A DNA stretch of 64,000 nt. Origin: Certhia americana (taxonomy: Eukaryota > Chordata > Aves > Passeriformes > Certhiidae). Position numbers and translations under genes: made by a program. Where the stretch lies: positions 36,001 through 100,000 of the forward strand of contig JAGMWU010000138.1 of assembly GCA_018697195.1 (NCBI GenBank), read 5' to 3'. Positions within the stretch are counted from its first letter, which is position 1; each line of letters begins with the position of its first letter. A model generated the notes under the pieces. The model made no database searches. It saw nothing but the letters and a program-made list of their open reading frames with translations, and was not told the DNA's origin. Of this stretch, positions 1 through 9,330 are shown one piece after another.

Positions 1-2
1 TC

Positions 3-583
3 GAGTCCTGTGATGACTGTCACGTGCTGGCTGCGCCTTTACCGGCTGGGGTGAACCCCAGAGGCCTTAGGGCCTTGGAGCTTTGGCAGACTGATGTTAC
101 CTAGATTGCCGAGTTCGGCCGGCTCAAGCATGTGCATGTCACGGTGGACACGTTCTCCTCTGCCATGTGGGCCTCTGCTCACACTGGAGAAAAGGCCCGC
201 GATGTCCTTGCCCACTGGAGGCAGGCCTTTGCTGTTCTAGGCATACCTTCTGCTGTGAAAACCGCCTGTGGTCCTGCTTATGCATCGCAGCAGGTGCAGC
301 AGTTCCTGCAGTCGTGGGGTGTGTCACACAAGTTTGGTATCACTCATTCCCCGACTAGTCAAGCTATTGTAGAACACGCTCATGGTACTCTGAAGTGGGT
401 TCTTCAAAAACAAAAACGGGGAATGCAGGGTGACACCCCGTACAGTCGGTTGGCAAAGGCATTGTACACCATTAATCATCTTATTGTGCCCCAAAACTCG
501 AATAACCCTGTCATTTTGCAGCCAACAGGCAACATGGAAACTGTGACCAAACTGAAAGTCTTCAGTGAATGGATCATCAAGTG
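3..583 (+). pseudogene. ERVK-like integrase fragment (broken pol)
   Basis: Remnant of a retroviral integrase of the beta/alpha (ERVK-like) type, the enzyme that joins viral DNA to the host chromosome. One frame starts with the second half of the zinc-binding HHCC domain (CDDC at about 9-20), then LWQTDVT at 81-101 opens the catalytic core, with HVTVDTFS at 138-161 and the sequence around KTACGPAYAS as the second core strand. An in-frame TAG at 102-104 breaks it. The usual glutamate helix is represented by QAIVEHAHGTLK, with E present. Similarity fades after NHLIVPQNS, and the frame ends at 582-584. No env follows; integrase runs almost directly into a polypurine-like stretch and an LTR, so the 3' half of the provirus is deleted. 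The 5' part lies outside the window. Confidence 0.85.
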
Positions 584-719
584 ATGACTCAGATGCAGAT
601 GACATGAGTGATCATTCTGATGACTCCTACACAAATGGACATTGGACATTGTAAATTCCCTTTCAACATTGTTCATTTTTCTTTTTTATTTTTCTTTTTT
701 AAATGGAAAAAGGGTGAGA

Positions 720-1030
720 TGTCGCCCTTGCTTTTGCATGTTTCATCTAGCCTTCTGATGTTTTGAATTTCTGGAGCCAGATTTCACACACACATTTCTG
801 TAAACAATGATTACTTACATTCCTTTCTAAAAAGGAAGTGAGAGTTGATGGACCTGTGGTTTGACCAGTGTAGTCTCAGAGGAGGTCAACTGTTAGACCA
901 ATCAAGGGGAAAATGTGTGTAACCTATATAAATCATAGTTTTAAAATAAACTTTCTCTTCTGCTTCTGCCTTGCTCTAAGAAAGGTGTGTGTGTGTGTGT
1001 GTGTGTGTTCATTCGTGTCGAATTGTAACA
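720..1030 (+). mobile_element. Probable 3' LTR of the ERVK-like element
   Basis: A 311-bp block starts TGTCGCCC just after a purine run (AAAAAGGGTGAGA, 708-719) and ends GTAACA. It contains TATATAAA near 925 and AATAAA near 944, then a short U5 with a (TG)n run. That is the expected order for an LTR following a polypurine tract. The sequence changes abruptly at 1031 into pol of an unrelated element, so the 3' boundary is sharp. The target duplication cannot be checked because the 5' LTR is outside the window. Confidence 0.6.
985..1008. repeat. (TG)n microsatellite
   Basis: Uninterrupted GT dinucleotide run of about 12 units inside the U5 part of the LTR. Confidence 0.9.
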
Positions 1031-1549
1031 AGGGTATTCTAATATCCTCACCTAAACTAGAACTTGAGGTTACTAACTTACAAAATCCAGCACAGTTTTT
1101 GTATGGGGAACCAAAAGAAAAAAATAACTTATGATTGTTTGCATAATATTGAAGAGCAAATAATAATCAGGCCAGATTTAGAAGAAGAGGAGCTGGATGA
1201 AGGAGAAAAGCTTTTTGTTGATGGTTCTTCCCAGGTAGTGGAAGGGAAAAGGAAATAAGGATATGCAATAGTTAATGGAAAGACATTTAAAGTCATAGAA
1301 TCAGGACCATTAAGCCCCAGCTGGTCAGCCCAAGCGTGCGAACTATATGCAGTCTTAAGAGCTTTGCAAATGCTAAAAGGAAAAACTGGAACAATCTACA
1401 CAGATTCTAAATATGCATTTGGTGTAGTGCATACATTTGGCAAAATCTGGGAAGAAAAGGGTCTAATAAATTCCCAAGGAAAAGGATTGATTCATCAAGA
1501 ACTAATAATTAGAATTTTATAAGCTTTACAGGGGCCGGTAGGGATAGCT
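1031..1549 (+). pseudogene. Gammaretrovirus-like pol: end of RT and RNase H (ERV-A)
   Basis: Start of the better preserved class I (gamma-like) ERV, here called ERV-A. The RT connection region is readable at 1050-1200, with a frameshift near 1130, and is followed by RNase H. The RNase H signature FVDGSS lies at 1219-1236, then YTDSKYAF near 1398-1421, consistent with the catalytic Asp positions. In-frame stops occur at 1256-1258 (TAA) and near 1519-1521. The upstream part of pol, gag and the 5' LTR are absent because the ERVK fragment interrupts at 1030/1031. Confidence 0.85.
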
Positions 1550-2980
1550 GTGGTACATTTAAAAGGGCACCAAAGGGGATTAACCCCGTTGGTGAGGGGA
1601 AATAATTTAGCAGACCAAGAAGCAAAAAAAGCTGCCTTATTGGTATTTAGAGAAAAAGAAAACTGGGATCCTTGGGAAGGGGCCAGGAAAAAGTGCACCA
1701 CATGTGGAGAAGATCTATTTGAACCCCCTTGTTATGACTGTTGGAAAGATCTTGGAAGTGATGCACTATACCGTAGCTGTAACAACCCCAAATACAAATA
1801 TTGTTGTATACATGGAGAAAAACATTATCTTTTTAGCTTTACTGTACAAGAAAAGAAAAAATTGGCACAAATGGGGGCAGAAGAAATTGAGACAGGAAAA
1901 TGGGAACTCCCAGATGGTCGAGAGGTTGTTCCAAAGACCATGGCTATAAGAATTATGCGTAAATACCATGAAAGCACCCATTGGGGAGTTCAAGCATTAA
2001 TAGATCAATTTGCCATAAAATATGTGTGCATTGGAGGGTATAATATAGCAAAGAGAATAGTGAATGAATGTTTGATTTGCCAGAAAGTAAACAAGCACCA
2101 ATTGAGAGAGAGACCCCTAGGAGGAAGAGAATTGGCTCACCGACCATTTGCCAAAATTCAATTAGATTTTACTGAACTACCTAAAGTAGGGAAATATAAG
2201 TACTTGCTGGTAATAGTAGATCATTTAACTCACTTTGTAGAGGCATTCCCAACTGCTAGAGCCACCACCCAGACTGTAGTAAAGCTACTGCTTGAGGATA
2301 TTATACCCAGATTTGGCTTTATTGAAACAATAGATTCTGATAGGGGACCACACTTTGTTTCAAAGAATATAAAAGAAGTTTTTGCTGTTTTAGGAACCAG
2401 ATGGGAGTATCATACCCCTTGGCATCCACAAAGCTCAGGAAAAGTAGAGAGGGCGAATGGGGAGATAAAGAAACAACTGACTAAATTAACATTGGAAACC
2501 AAGATGTCCTGGGTAATGTGTCTCCCCTTAGCCCTGTTAAACATTAGGACACAACCTCGCACTGATTTAGGAATTTCTCCTTTTGAAATGTTGTATGGGA
2601 TGCCTTATGATTTAGAGATTCCTCAAGATCATCCCTGGGTTGAAAACTTACAACTTAAACAATATTTAACCCAGCTCATGACTAGGAGAAAACAATTGCA
2701 AGATAAAGGCCTGGTGGTGCAAAGGCCTCCATTAGATATTGCAATACACAATATACAACCTGGAGATAAAGTTTTAATTAGATCATGGAAAGAATCCTCA
2801 TTAACCCCTCGCTGGGAAGGGCCTTATCTTGTTTTACTCACTACAGAAACTGCTATTTGGACTGCAGAACGAGGATGGACACATAGCAGCCGAGTAAAGA
2901 GACCAATCTCTGAAGAACAGTGGGAGAGCTTTGGAAATCCAGAGACTTTGAAGCTCAAGTTGTGTAAGAAAAAGGATTAA
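1550..2980 (+). CDS. ERV-A pol C-terminal ORF: RNase H end and integrase (476 aa open)
   Basis: Long intact frame covering the end of RNase H (HLKGHQRG), a Cys-rich linker (CTTC, CYDC, CC at about residues 49-85), and integrase. Integrase shows the zinc-binding HHCC module (HESTH, then CLICQ), the core with LDFTELP, IDSDRGPHF and the glutamate in KVERANGEIKK (a D,D,E triad), and a C-terminal GPY/F-like module (RWEGPYLVLL). It ends at a TAA (2978-2980). No chromodomain is visible. The chosen start is only the first Met of the open stretch; the real protein would be part of a Gag-Pol precursor, and stops at 1256 and about 1520 separate it from the rest. The Cys-rich insert between RNase H and integrase is larger than usual for gammaretroviruses. 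Confidence 0.9.
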   Translation: MVHLKGHQRGLTPLVRGNNLADQEAKKAALLVFREKENWDPWEGARKKCTTCGEDLFEPPCYDCWKDLGSDALYRSCNNPKYKYCCIHGEKHYLFSFTVQEKKKLAQMGAEEIETGKWELPDGREVVPKTMAIRIMRKYHESTHWGVQALIDQFAIKYVCIGGYNIAKRIVNECLICQKVNKHQLRERPLGGRELAHRPFAKIQLDFTELPKVGKYKYLLVIVDHLTHFVEAFPTARATTQTVVKLLLEDIIPRFGFIETIDSDRGPHFVSKNIKEVFAVLGTRWEYHTPWHPQSSGKVERANGEIKKQLTKLTLETKMSWVMCLPLALLNIRTQPRTDLGISPFEMLYGMPYDLEIPQDHPWVENLQLKQYLTQLMTRRKQLQDKGLVVQRPPLDIAIHNIQPGDKVLIRSWKESSLTPRWEGPYLVLLTTETAIWTAERGWTHSSRVKRPISEEQWESFGNPETLKLKLCKKKD

Positions 2981-3031
2981 TGAGCTGGATTAAGACTATA
3001 TTTTGCCCAAGAGAAGACTATTTGTTATCCA

Positions 3032-3523
3032 TTTGTTTGTGTAAAATGTAACTTGTGTAAAGAAAGCTGGTGGGAACATTGTAGTTACGGATATACTCCA
3101 CCCGATCATTGCTGACAGTGTTATCAAAGAGAAAGAGAACTGACTGAACAAGCCTTGAGATTATTAGTGGCCACTGGGCGAGTAATCCCGTGGACCCGGC
3201 CCTGGTGGGATATTTTTGCACTCGGCATTGATCTGGAAAAGGGTTGTGTACATCCAAACGAACCCCAGAAATCAAACCCAGAGATTTTACAGATAATCTG
3301 CAGAACCACAGTGCCTAAAATTCCCTGTATAACACCTCAAATAAAAGCTAAGAGCTGGGGGGCCTATAAGGAGCGAAATAAACGAAAAGAGCACTCTCCT
3401 GAAGAATACGTTTGCTGCCGAGAAGACGGTACACCTTGCTGCACTAGGCAAAAGTGTAGGAGAAGGAGGCAGAGACGTAAAGAAGTGGAGGCTGGAAAAG
3501 AAATGCTCAAGGGAGCTGTATAA
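3032..3523 (+). CDS. ERV-A unassigned ORF between pol and env (Cys-rich N-part, Arg-rich C-part)
   Basis: Between pol and env, in a frame different from env, lies a stretch open from 3032 except for one TGA at 3113-3115. It then runs open for 136 codons to a stop at 3521-3523. The N-part carries closely spaced Cys (KCNLC at 3044-3058, then further Cys around 3080-3120). The C-part has CCREDGTPCC and a basic run, KCRRRRQRRK, near 3450-3481. No in-frame ATG precedes the basic part, so it would need splicing or a non-ATG start. I do not recognise the family. Simple gammaretroviruses do not normally carry a gene here; complex retroviruses place accessory regulators here. It could also be a chance or degenerate exon. 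Confidence 0.45.
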
Positions 3524-3578
3524 CAATAAGCAGCGTTACTCGCCCGTGAGGCCCCAGGCTTTATTACTTGAGGTGAGA

Positions 3579-5526
3579 ATGAAAGGCACAAGAGGCACAA
3601 CCAAATTACATAAGTTAGAAAAGAAAGTTTTCATTAGGAAAAAAAACCCCACCAGCTCTCTCCAGGATTGGGTATTTATTTGTTTTAATTTGTGTAAACT
3701 TGGTACAAGTGGAGGATAACCTCCACCAACTATTTAAGTGGTCCTTAATTCAGTGAGAAGATCAAAGTACAGTTCAAACCATTATTACTCCTGGAGTACC
3801 CAGCTTTACACCTGCTTTGTGTCAAATAGTGCCTATCGAGTTCTGCTTAAACCAAAAAGGATTTTATTTCTGCCCAAGCTCTAACCCTGGGCAGGGTTAT
3901 TGTAATAGTCCTGGACAATATTATTGTGCATATTGAGGTTGTGAAACTATTGCATCACACTGGGATCCAGGAGCAGGAACTGATAAATTCCTTAAAATAG
4001 GATGGGGGCCAAGTGGATGCACTCCCCCTAAGAAAGATCCTAGCGGTGGTATGGTTTTGGCTCCCCGTGGGGGAATAAGACCTCAATCTTCCTATGCAGA
4101 CTGCCAATTTATATATGTAAATGTATCTCAACCAACAGATCCTGGTTGGATAACTGGGAAAACATGGGGTATGAGATACTGGGAGCCAGGAACTGATAGA
4201 GGAGGATTGATGTTAATTAAAAAGAAAGTGGCAGTGCCTGAGCCTCAAGCAGTGGGACCTAAACCAGTAGTAAATGTTCCAAATGATTCATTCAAAGAAA
4301 TAGAACACCAAAGTACTACTGAACCCTTCCCCCAAAACATCGCAGATCTATCCAATTTCGAGTCAGAGCCAAAGGTTAATCCTTTATGGAAACTCTTAGA
4401 TACCACCTATCAAGTACTAAATTCAACTAATCCGAATGTAACACAGCATTGCTGGTTATGTTATGATATTAAACCGCCTTTTTACGAAGCAACAGGTATA
4501 TACTCTAAAGCAAAAAGAATAAATGGTTCAAACCCAGCTCAATGTTTATGGGACTCTGAGGGTGGGAAACAAGGGATAACGATGCAACATGTATCAGGAA
4601 AAGGGAGGTGTGTTGGAAAAGTACCTCCAGAAAAAGATCATTTGTGTCAAGTAAAAACTTCCCTAAAAGGAAAGTTGTCTGCTGATTGGCTAGTACCCAC
4701 CAACAATGCAAAATGGATTTGTTCTGAAACAGGGATTACTCCATGCTTATCTATCAAATTGTTTGATGAAAGCAGCGAGTATTGCATACAGGTAATGATT
4801 CTTCCCCGAATCATATACCATCCTGAGGAATTTGTGTATAATTACCAAAGTACTCAAAGTCATCATTTACAAAAATGGGAACCATTTAATCTTACTGCTT
4901 TAACTGTAGCCACCCTAATAGCCGTAGGAGCTGCAGGTGCAGGAACAGGAATAACATCACTAGTTCAACAAAATCAAAAGTTCCAATCACTTAGAATAGC
5001 TGTAGATGAGGACTTAGTCCGAATTGAAAAATCAATTAGTGCATTAGAAAAATCACTAAGGTCGTTATCGGAAGTGGTACTGCAAAACCAAAGAGGGTTA
5101 GATCTCATGTTTCTACAACAAGGAGGAGTATGTGCTGCACTGGGAGAACAATGTTGTATATATGCGGACCACACTGGAGTTGTAAGAAATACTATGACTA
5201 AATTCCGTGAGGGCCTAGAAAAACGAAAACAAGAACGAGAAATGCAACAAAGCTGGTATGAATCTTGGTTTAACCATTCTCCTTGGCTTACCACCTTGTT
5301 GTCTACTTTTGCAGGACCTTTAATTTTAGTTATTTTAGTGCTAACCTTTGGACCATGTATATTTAATAAAGTCATTGCAATAGTGAAGAGTAGACTGGAA
5401 GCTGCACATTTAATGCTAATTAGAGCCCGATATGAGTCTATAAAAGATGAAGAATTTGAGTTAAGCTATGCTGAGCTCCAAAGATTTGATAAACAAAATG
5501 AGAAAAAGAAGAGGGGAAAATTGTAA
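3579..5526 (+). pseudogene. ERV-A env (gammaretrovirus-type envelope), 491-codon open 3' part
   Basis: Envelope glycoprotein gene of the class I ERV. A hydrophobic leader (YLFVLICVNLV at about 3673-3705) starts the frame that becomes env. TGA stops at 3754-3756 and 3934-3936 break the surface subunit, after which the frame is open from 4051 to 5526. The surface part has the CWLC motif (4450-4461) that in gammaretroviruses makes the disulfide link to the transmembrane subunit. The transmembrane part has a Gly/Ala-rich fusion-peptide-like segment (about 4890-4960), a coiled-coil heptad region, the LQNQRGLDL segment followed by a CX6CC motif (about 5131-5157), a membrane anchor (about 5290-5355) and a cytoplasmic tail. 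The position expected to carry a furin site reads HLQKW, so cleavage looks lost. The gene leader probably also needs a frameshift near 3640. It is a broken copy with an unusually well kept 3' two thirds. Confidence 0.9.
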
Positions 5527-5987
5527 TAGGTATATACCCGAGTTTGTTAATCAAATCTCAACTATCAGCACCTGGCCAAGGCTTTGTGGGGGAGGAAGGG
5601 GGAAGCCGCCAGCCATCTGAAACAACAAAAGTTCTTTAAGCAAGATAAACATCATGCATCCTGTCTGCAGAAAATGTAAAAGTTTTTGTGTATTCGCATA
5701 AGCCAGCGGGGAGTAAAACAAAAATTAAGAGAGAAGGATTATGTCCCCCTCCCCACGACCACCAGAAGACAGGAAGATGACCCTTAACAAGAAGAGTCAC
5801 AGATACCAGAAGAAGAAAATTATAAAAAAACGAAGAATGAACTGGGAGGTGGTGTGTGCCTTTCGGTGGGAACAGGAGATTCCCGGGCCGACCCAGCGCT
5901 GTTTTGCTTATTGCTGCTTGCTTAATAAAATAATTTTCTTAATTGGCTTGACTCTGTCGGATTTAATTAGACAGCTAACTTATAACA
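5522..5987 (+). mobile_element. ERV-A 3' LTR
   Basis: A 466-bp block begins TGTAATAGG right after the purine run AAGAAGAGGGGAAAAT that overlaps the end of env, and ends TATAACA. AATAAA occurs at about 5924-5930, about 60 bp from the end, as expected for R/U5. Sequence after 5987 is pol of a different, more diverged gamma-like element (ERV-B), so the boundary is sharp. This implies that ERV-A inserted into ERV-B. Confidence 0.75.
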
Positions 5988-6370
5988 CCCAATAACTCCA
6001 CCATTGCCAGAGAAACTGTCTTTTCCACCTGAGGAGCTTGAGATAATTAAAAATAGTAGAACAGAGGAAAGAGGGGATAATTGGTTTACAAGGGATGATA
6101 AACAGTGAATCCCAAAAGCTCTGGCCCCACAAATATTAAAACAACTCCATGAAGGAAGTCATTGGGGCTCTCAAGGATTGGCAGCAGCCTTCATCAAAAT
6201 GTACACTGCTGTGGGTCTTTTTACGTTAGCAAAGCGAGCTACTGAGGGTTGTTTGATTTGTGCTAAAACCAATAAAAGGGTTACAAAGAAAACTGCCCGG
6301 GGAGGGAGGCCTTGGGCTGTACATCCCTTCCAAAGATGTCAGGTGGATTTTACTGAAATGCCCTGAGTGG
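5988..6370 (+). pseudogene. ERV-B pol: integrase N-terminal part
   Basis: Decayed gammaretrovirus-like integrase, homologous to but clearly diverged from that of ERV-A. The zinc-binding module is seen as HEGSHWG (6148-6168) and CLICAK (6250-6267), then QVDFTEMP starts the catalytic core (6340-6363). An in-frame TGA near 6106 and another at 6364-6366 break it. The gene is cut at 6370 by a solo LTR and resumes at 7043. Confidence 0.85.
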
Positions 6371-7042
6371 TGTTAAAAATGACTAAATAATGTTGGCTTT
6401 CGCATTTGTGTATTGGCTTCTGCATGTTGTTATTGTTCATAAATATTCAGATATGGTATACATTATAACTCCTTTTTAGCTGCCTGTTAATATAACATAA
6501 TCTCACATCTTAAGTATGTATTGTGCTGCTTTCAGAAATAGTAGTGTAATAGATATAATATATATGTATTGTTTATAGAAATGGTAACATAATGAATAGA
6601 CCTTAACAAAAACATAAGATGTGAAAGAGCTTTTGTGTAACTAAAAGAACTGGGTAAGATCATCCATTAATTGACCCATCCGAGTGATAACAATGACACA
6701 AAACAGAGTACAAGAGAGGATGGGAGGAGAACTCATTATTTTCTCTTATCAAAAGGAGTGTGAAACAGCAGGAATTAAATCACAGGAAGAAATAAAATTT
6801 ACTGATGGGAAGAATCAAACACAAAGAATCACTGTAACATCAAAAACTTCCAGGAATGTTTTAACAATGTATAAGCTAATGAATATGCATGTTATCCCAG
6901 CAATGTACCTGTATATAGAAATCATGATTTTAAGTGTCAGTGTGCTCTTTGGCTGTTATTGTCTTTTTTTTAATCTCATTATTATTATTACTATTATTAT
7001 TAAACTTTTAAAAATTCTGGCACATGAATTTCATTTCTTACA
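6371..7042 (+). mobile_element. Solo LTR 1 in ERV-B integrase (672 bp, TSD GTGG)
   Basis: Begins TGTTAAAAATGAC, ends TTTCTTACA, and is flanked by GTGG on both sides (6367-6370 and 7043-7046). The integrase reading resumes directly after the second GTGG. The 5' and 3' ends are clearly homologous to solo LTR 2, with a shared TATA-like GTATATAGAAAT near 6911. Divergence between the two is high, so both are old insertions of one family. A 4-bp duplication is typical for gamma-type integrases. Confidence 0.85.
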
Positions 7043-7184
7043 GTGGGAAGGTTTAAATATCTTCTGGTAATAGTATGTCAGCTAACAGGATGGCCAGAAG
7101 CATTTCCAACTGTTTCAGCAACTACAAGATCAGTTATTAAGGTATTTTTGGAACAAATCATTGCAAGATATGGGATTGTGGAAG
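7043..7184 (+). pseudogene. ERV-B pol: integrase core, middle piece
   Basis: Short continuation of the catalytic core (RFKYLLVIV near 7048-7074, WPEAFPTVSATT near 7091-7126) between two solo LTRs. It aligns with the segment after LDFTELP in ERV-A. It is cut at 7184 by LTR 2. Confidence 0.85.
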
Positions 7185-8360
7185 TGTTATAAATGACAAT
7201 GTAAATATTTGTATTTTCATTTATGTATTAGCTTTTATAAGTTATTATTAATCCTAATGATTTAGATATAGTACAATTTGTAATCCCTTTTAACTGCTTT
7301 TTGATATAGTATAATCTGTCAGCTTTTGTATGTACCATATAACATACATAAACAGTAATATGATAAATATATTATAGCTTAGGCCTTCACATAATATTAA
7401 AATAGACTATGTAATATTAAATGGGGGTTTTTTTTGTAGCTAACTAACAATAGTAAAATAGCTAATGTTGGTCTAAAGTATTTGTCAAAATAGCTAAAAC
7501 GTCTATATGATAAGGTGTGGGGACTGGATGAGATGGGATGGATTGTGATTTGGCCCAGGCTCTGTATTCAGACAGTATTAACATGAGGCCATGGGAAATG
7601 GGATACTGAAAGAAGGTTACCAAGGGGTAGGTCATGTCTCAAATTCTACCTCTCTGTTAGCTCGAAATGGTCTGGTCCCTGTCCTGGAGACAGGATTGGA
7701 TACCTGCCCCCAGGTAACCATATGTATTGTTAAGTTAACCATACCCCTGTGTCTTTTGCAAGGAAGCCCCCGACCCACTTGGTCGTTGAAGGCAGCTCCC
7801 AGGCCTCCTGACCATGTGGCTGCTCTGATACATTAAAATCTACCTTTGGCTACAGCATTGCACCCATCCTAGTTTTATAGCCACACTCCCCCGGTCAAAC
7901 CAGGTCAAAACTAGCAGGGGAAACACATCCCCCCCCCCCCCCCCCCCCCAGACTGCTACAATAAGGTAACATTGAAAAGAACCAGACAAATAACACTGAA
8001 AAGCACAAGGAAGAATCTACCACTGACCCTTTGGCTATCAATAACTGCCAAACTACAGACCAGGGGGCCTCATGAAGAAATAAAATACAAGACTCTGAAA
8101 ATCACATCTGCATTGTGGCATGTACTCTAAGAAGATGAGGTGAAGGGTCAAACTAAGATGAACATAAACTCAAAGGAATGTTTGAATATGTATAACATTC
8201 ATTAATATGCATTTGACCAATGCAATGAGAAAGTATATAAGAAATGTTATAGCTAGTGGTGTGTTTTTTGGCCAATCGCCAAAACACCCCAGCACTGGAT
8301 TTTGTCCCTTTTATCACTTAAGAAACTTCTAAAATTTTAGAGTGAGCTTTGTTTCTCACA
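7185..8360 (+). mobile_element. Solo LTR 2 in ERV-B integrase (1176 bp, TSD GGAAG)
   Basis: Begins TGTTATAAATGAC, ends TTTCTCACA, and is flanked by GGAAG at 7180-7184 and 8361-8365. Integrase continues after it. A TATA-like box (AGTATATAAGAAA) lies near 8231 and the 3' end has a typical U5 look. It is about 500 bp longer than LTR 1. The extra part (roughly 7500-8000) has no counterpart in LTR 1 and includes a C homopolymer, so it is either a nested piece or a deletion in LTR 1. Confidence 0.85.
7929..7949. repeat. Poly-C tract
   Basis: Uninterrupted run of 21 C residues inside solo LTR 2. Such runs are prone to replication slippage and sequencing error. Confidence 0.9.
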
Positions 8361-8420
8361 GGAAGCAATAGACTCAGATAGGGAAATTCATTTTACAGGC
8401 AAGATCCTTTAAGGGGTTAT
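8361..8420 (+). pseudogene. ERV-B pol: second catalytic Asp segment
   Basis: Sixty bases carrying the IDSDREIHF-type motif (8371-8397) with the second catalytic aspartate, trapped between solo LTR 2 and solo LTR 3. A TAA follows at about 8410. Confidence 0.8.
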
Positions 8421-8750
8421 TGTTGCATCCCTTTTGGGAATGCTCTCTCCCCAAAATCCCTCCCCCAGAGACTGTAACCTGGCCTGAGTTACCTGCCCCT
8501 TTGAGTCTGACCTATGGCCTTCAGCCAGGTAATCTGACCCCGACCCCAAAGGAGATAAAAACCCCTCTCCCTCCATGTGCTCTCTCCTTGCTTCTCGGGA
8601 TCCCTTCATTGAGAATAAAGCTTTGGAATACATCCTGAGGTAAGGGGCCTCTTTTGAAACTCTTCTCCCTATCCTGTAGATCCCCTCTCCCAAAATTCCC
8701 TAAATCTGAGCTAGCAGCTTGTGGGGGGTGGAGGGAAAGGGGAATCATCA
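8421..8750 (+). mobile_element. Solo LTR 3 in ERV-B integrase (330 bp, TSD GGTTAT)
   Basis: Begins TGTTGCATCCC, ends GAATCATCA, and is flanked by GGTTAT at 8415-8420 and 8751-8756. AATAAAGC occurs near 8614, giving plus orientation. The 6-bp target duplication fits an alpha/beta (ERVK-type) integrase, unlike the 4-5 bp duplications of the other two LTRs. It therefore comes from a different retroviral family. Confidence 0.85.
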
Positions 8751-9330
8751 GGTTATGACTGCTTTAGGAATACAATGGAACCTCCATACCCCATGGCACC
8801 CCCAGAGTTTGGGTCAGGTAGAAAGAATGAATGGAGAAATAAACACCTTTTGAAGGTGGTGATAGAAACTAAAATGCCATGGGTACGGTTTTTGCTACTG
8901 GCTTTGGCAAGAATAAGGGCCAGACCCAGAGAAGATATTCAATTATCTCCCTTTGAATTGATATTTGGAATTCCTTACCCTTGTAATTCTCAGCCTAGTG
9001 GGGGGTAGAGATAAGTGATAGATATTTAAAACAGTATGTGGCCAGGGTACTGTCTTTTGTGAAATCTCTTTGACAGGAAACTCAGCTGGTAAAGACCCTG
9101 CCTTTGGACTTTGCTGTTCATAACATCCAACCAGGAGATTGGGTCCTAGTTAAGGAGTAGAAAGAAGCACCACTGGTGACAAAGTGGTGTGGACCTTTCC
9201 AAGTGTTGCTGACCACAGAAACAGCCATCAAGACAGCTGAACACAGGTGGACCCATTACACTCAGGTCAAGGTCTCTGAGGCCCCAGAGATTTGGACATC
9301 TCAGCTGGAGGAGAAGGATGGGAGGCCATG
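8751..9330 (+). pseudogene. ERV-B pol: integrase C-terminal part
   Basis: Rest of integrase: HTPWHPQ and the catalytic glutamate in QVERMNGEI (about 8778-8842), a frameshift near 8853, then the KMPWVRF...IRARPRE region, a stop near 9157, and the C-terminal module with WCGPFQVLLTTETA (about 9187-9228). It ends near 9330. The layout matches ERV-A integrase throughout. Confidence 0.85.

Larger units (their letters stand above)
1031..5987 (+). mobile_element. Class I (gamma-like) endogenous retrovirus ERV-A, 5'-interrupted
   Basis: Partial provirus in the order RNase H, integrase, extra ORF, env, polypurine tract, LTR, all on the plus strand. The CWLC and CX6CC envelope motifs and the gamma-type integrase place it in class I. 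Coding breaks are few (two stops in pol, two in env, at least one frameshift in each), so it is younger than ERV-B, whose relics flank it on the 3' side. Confidence 0.85.
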
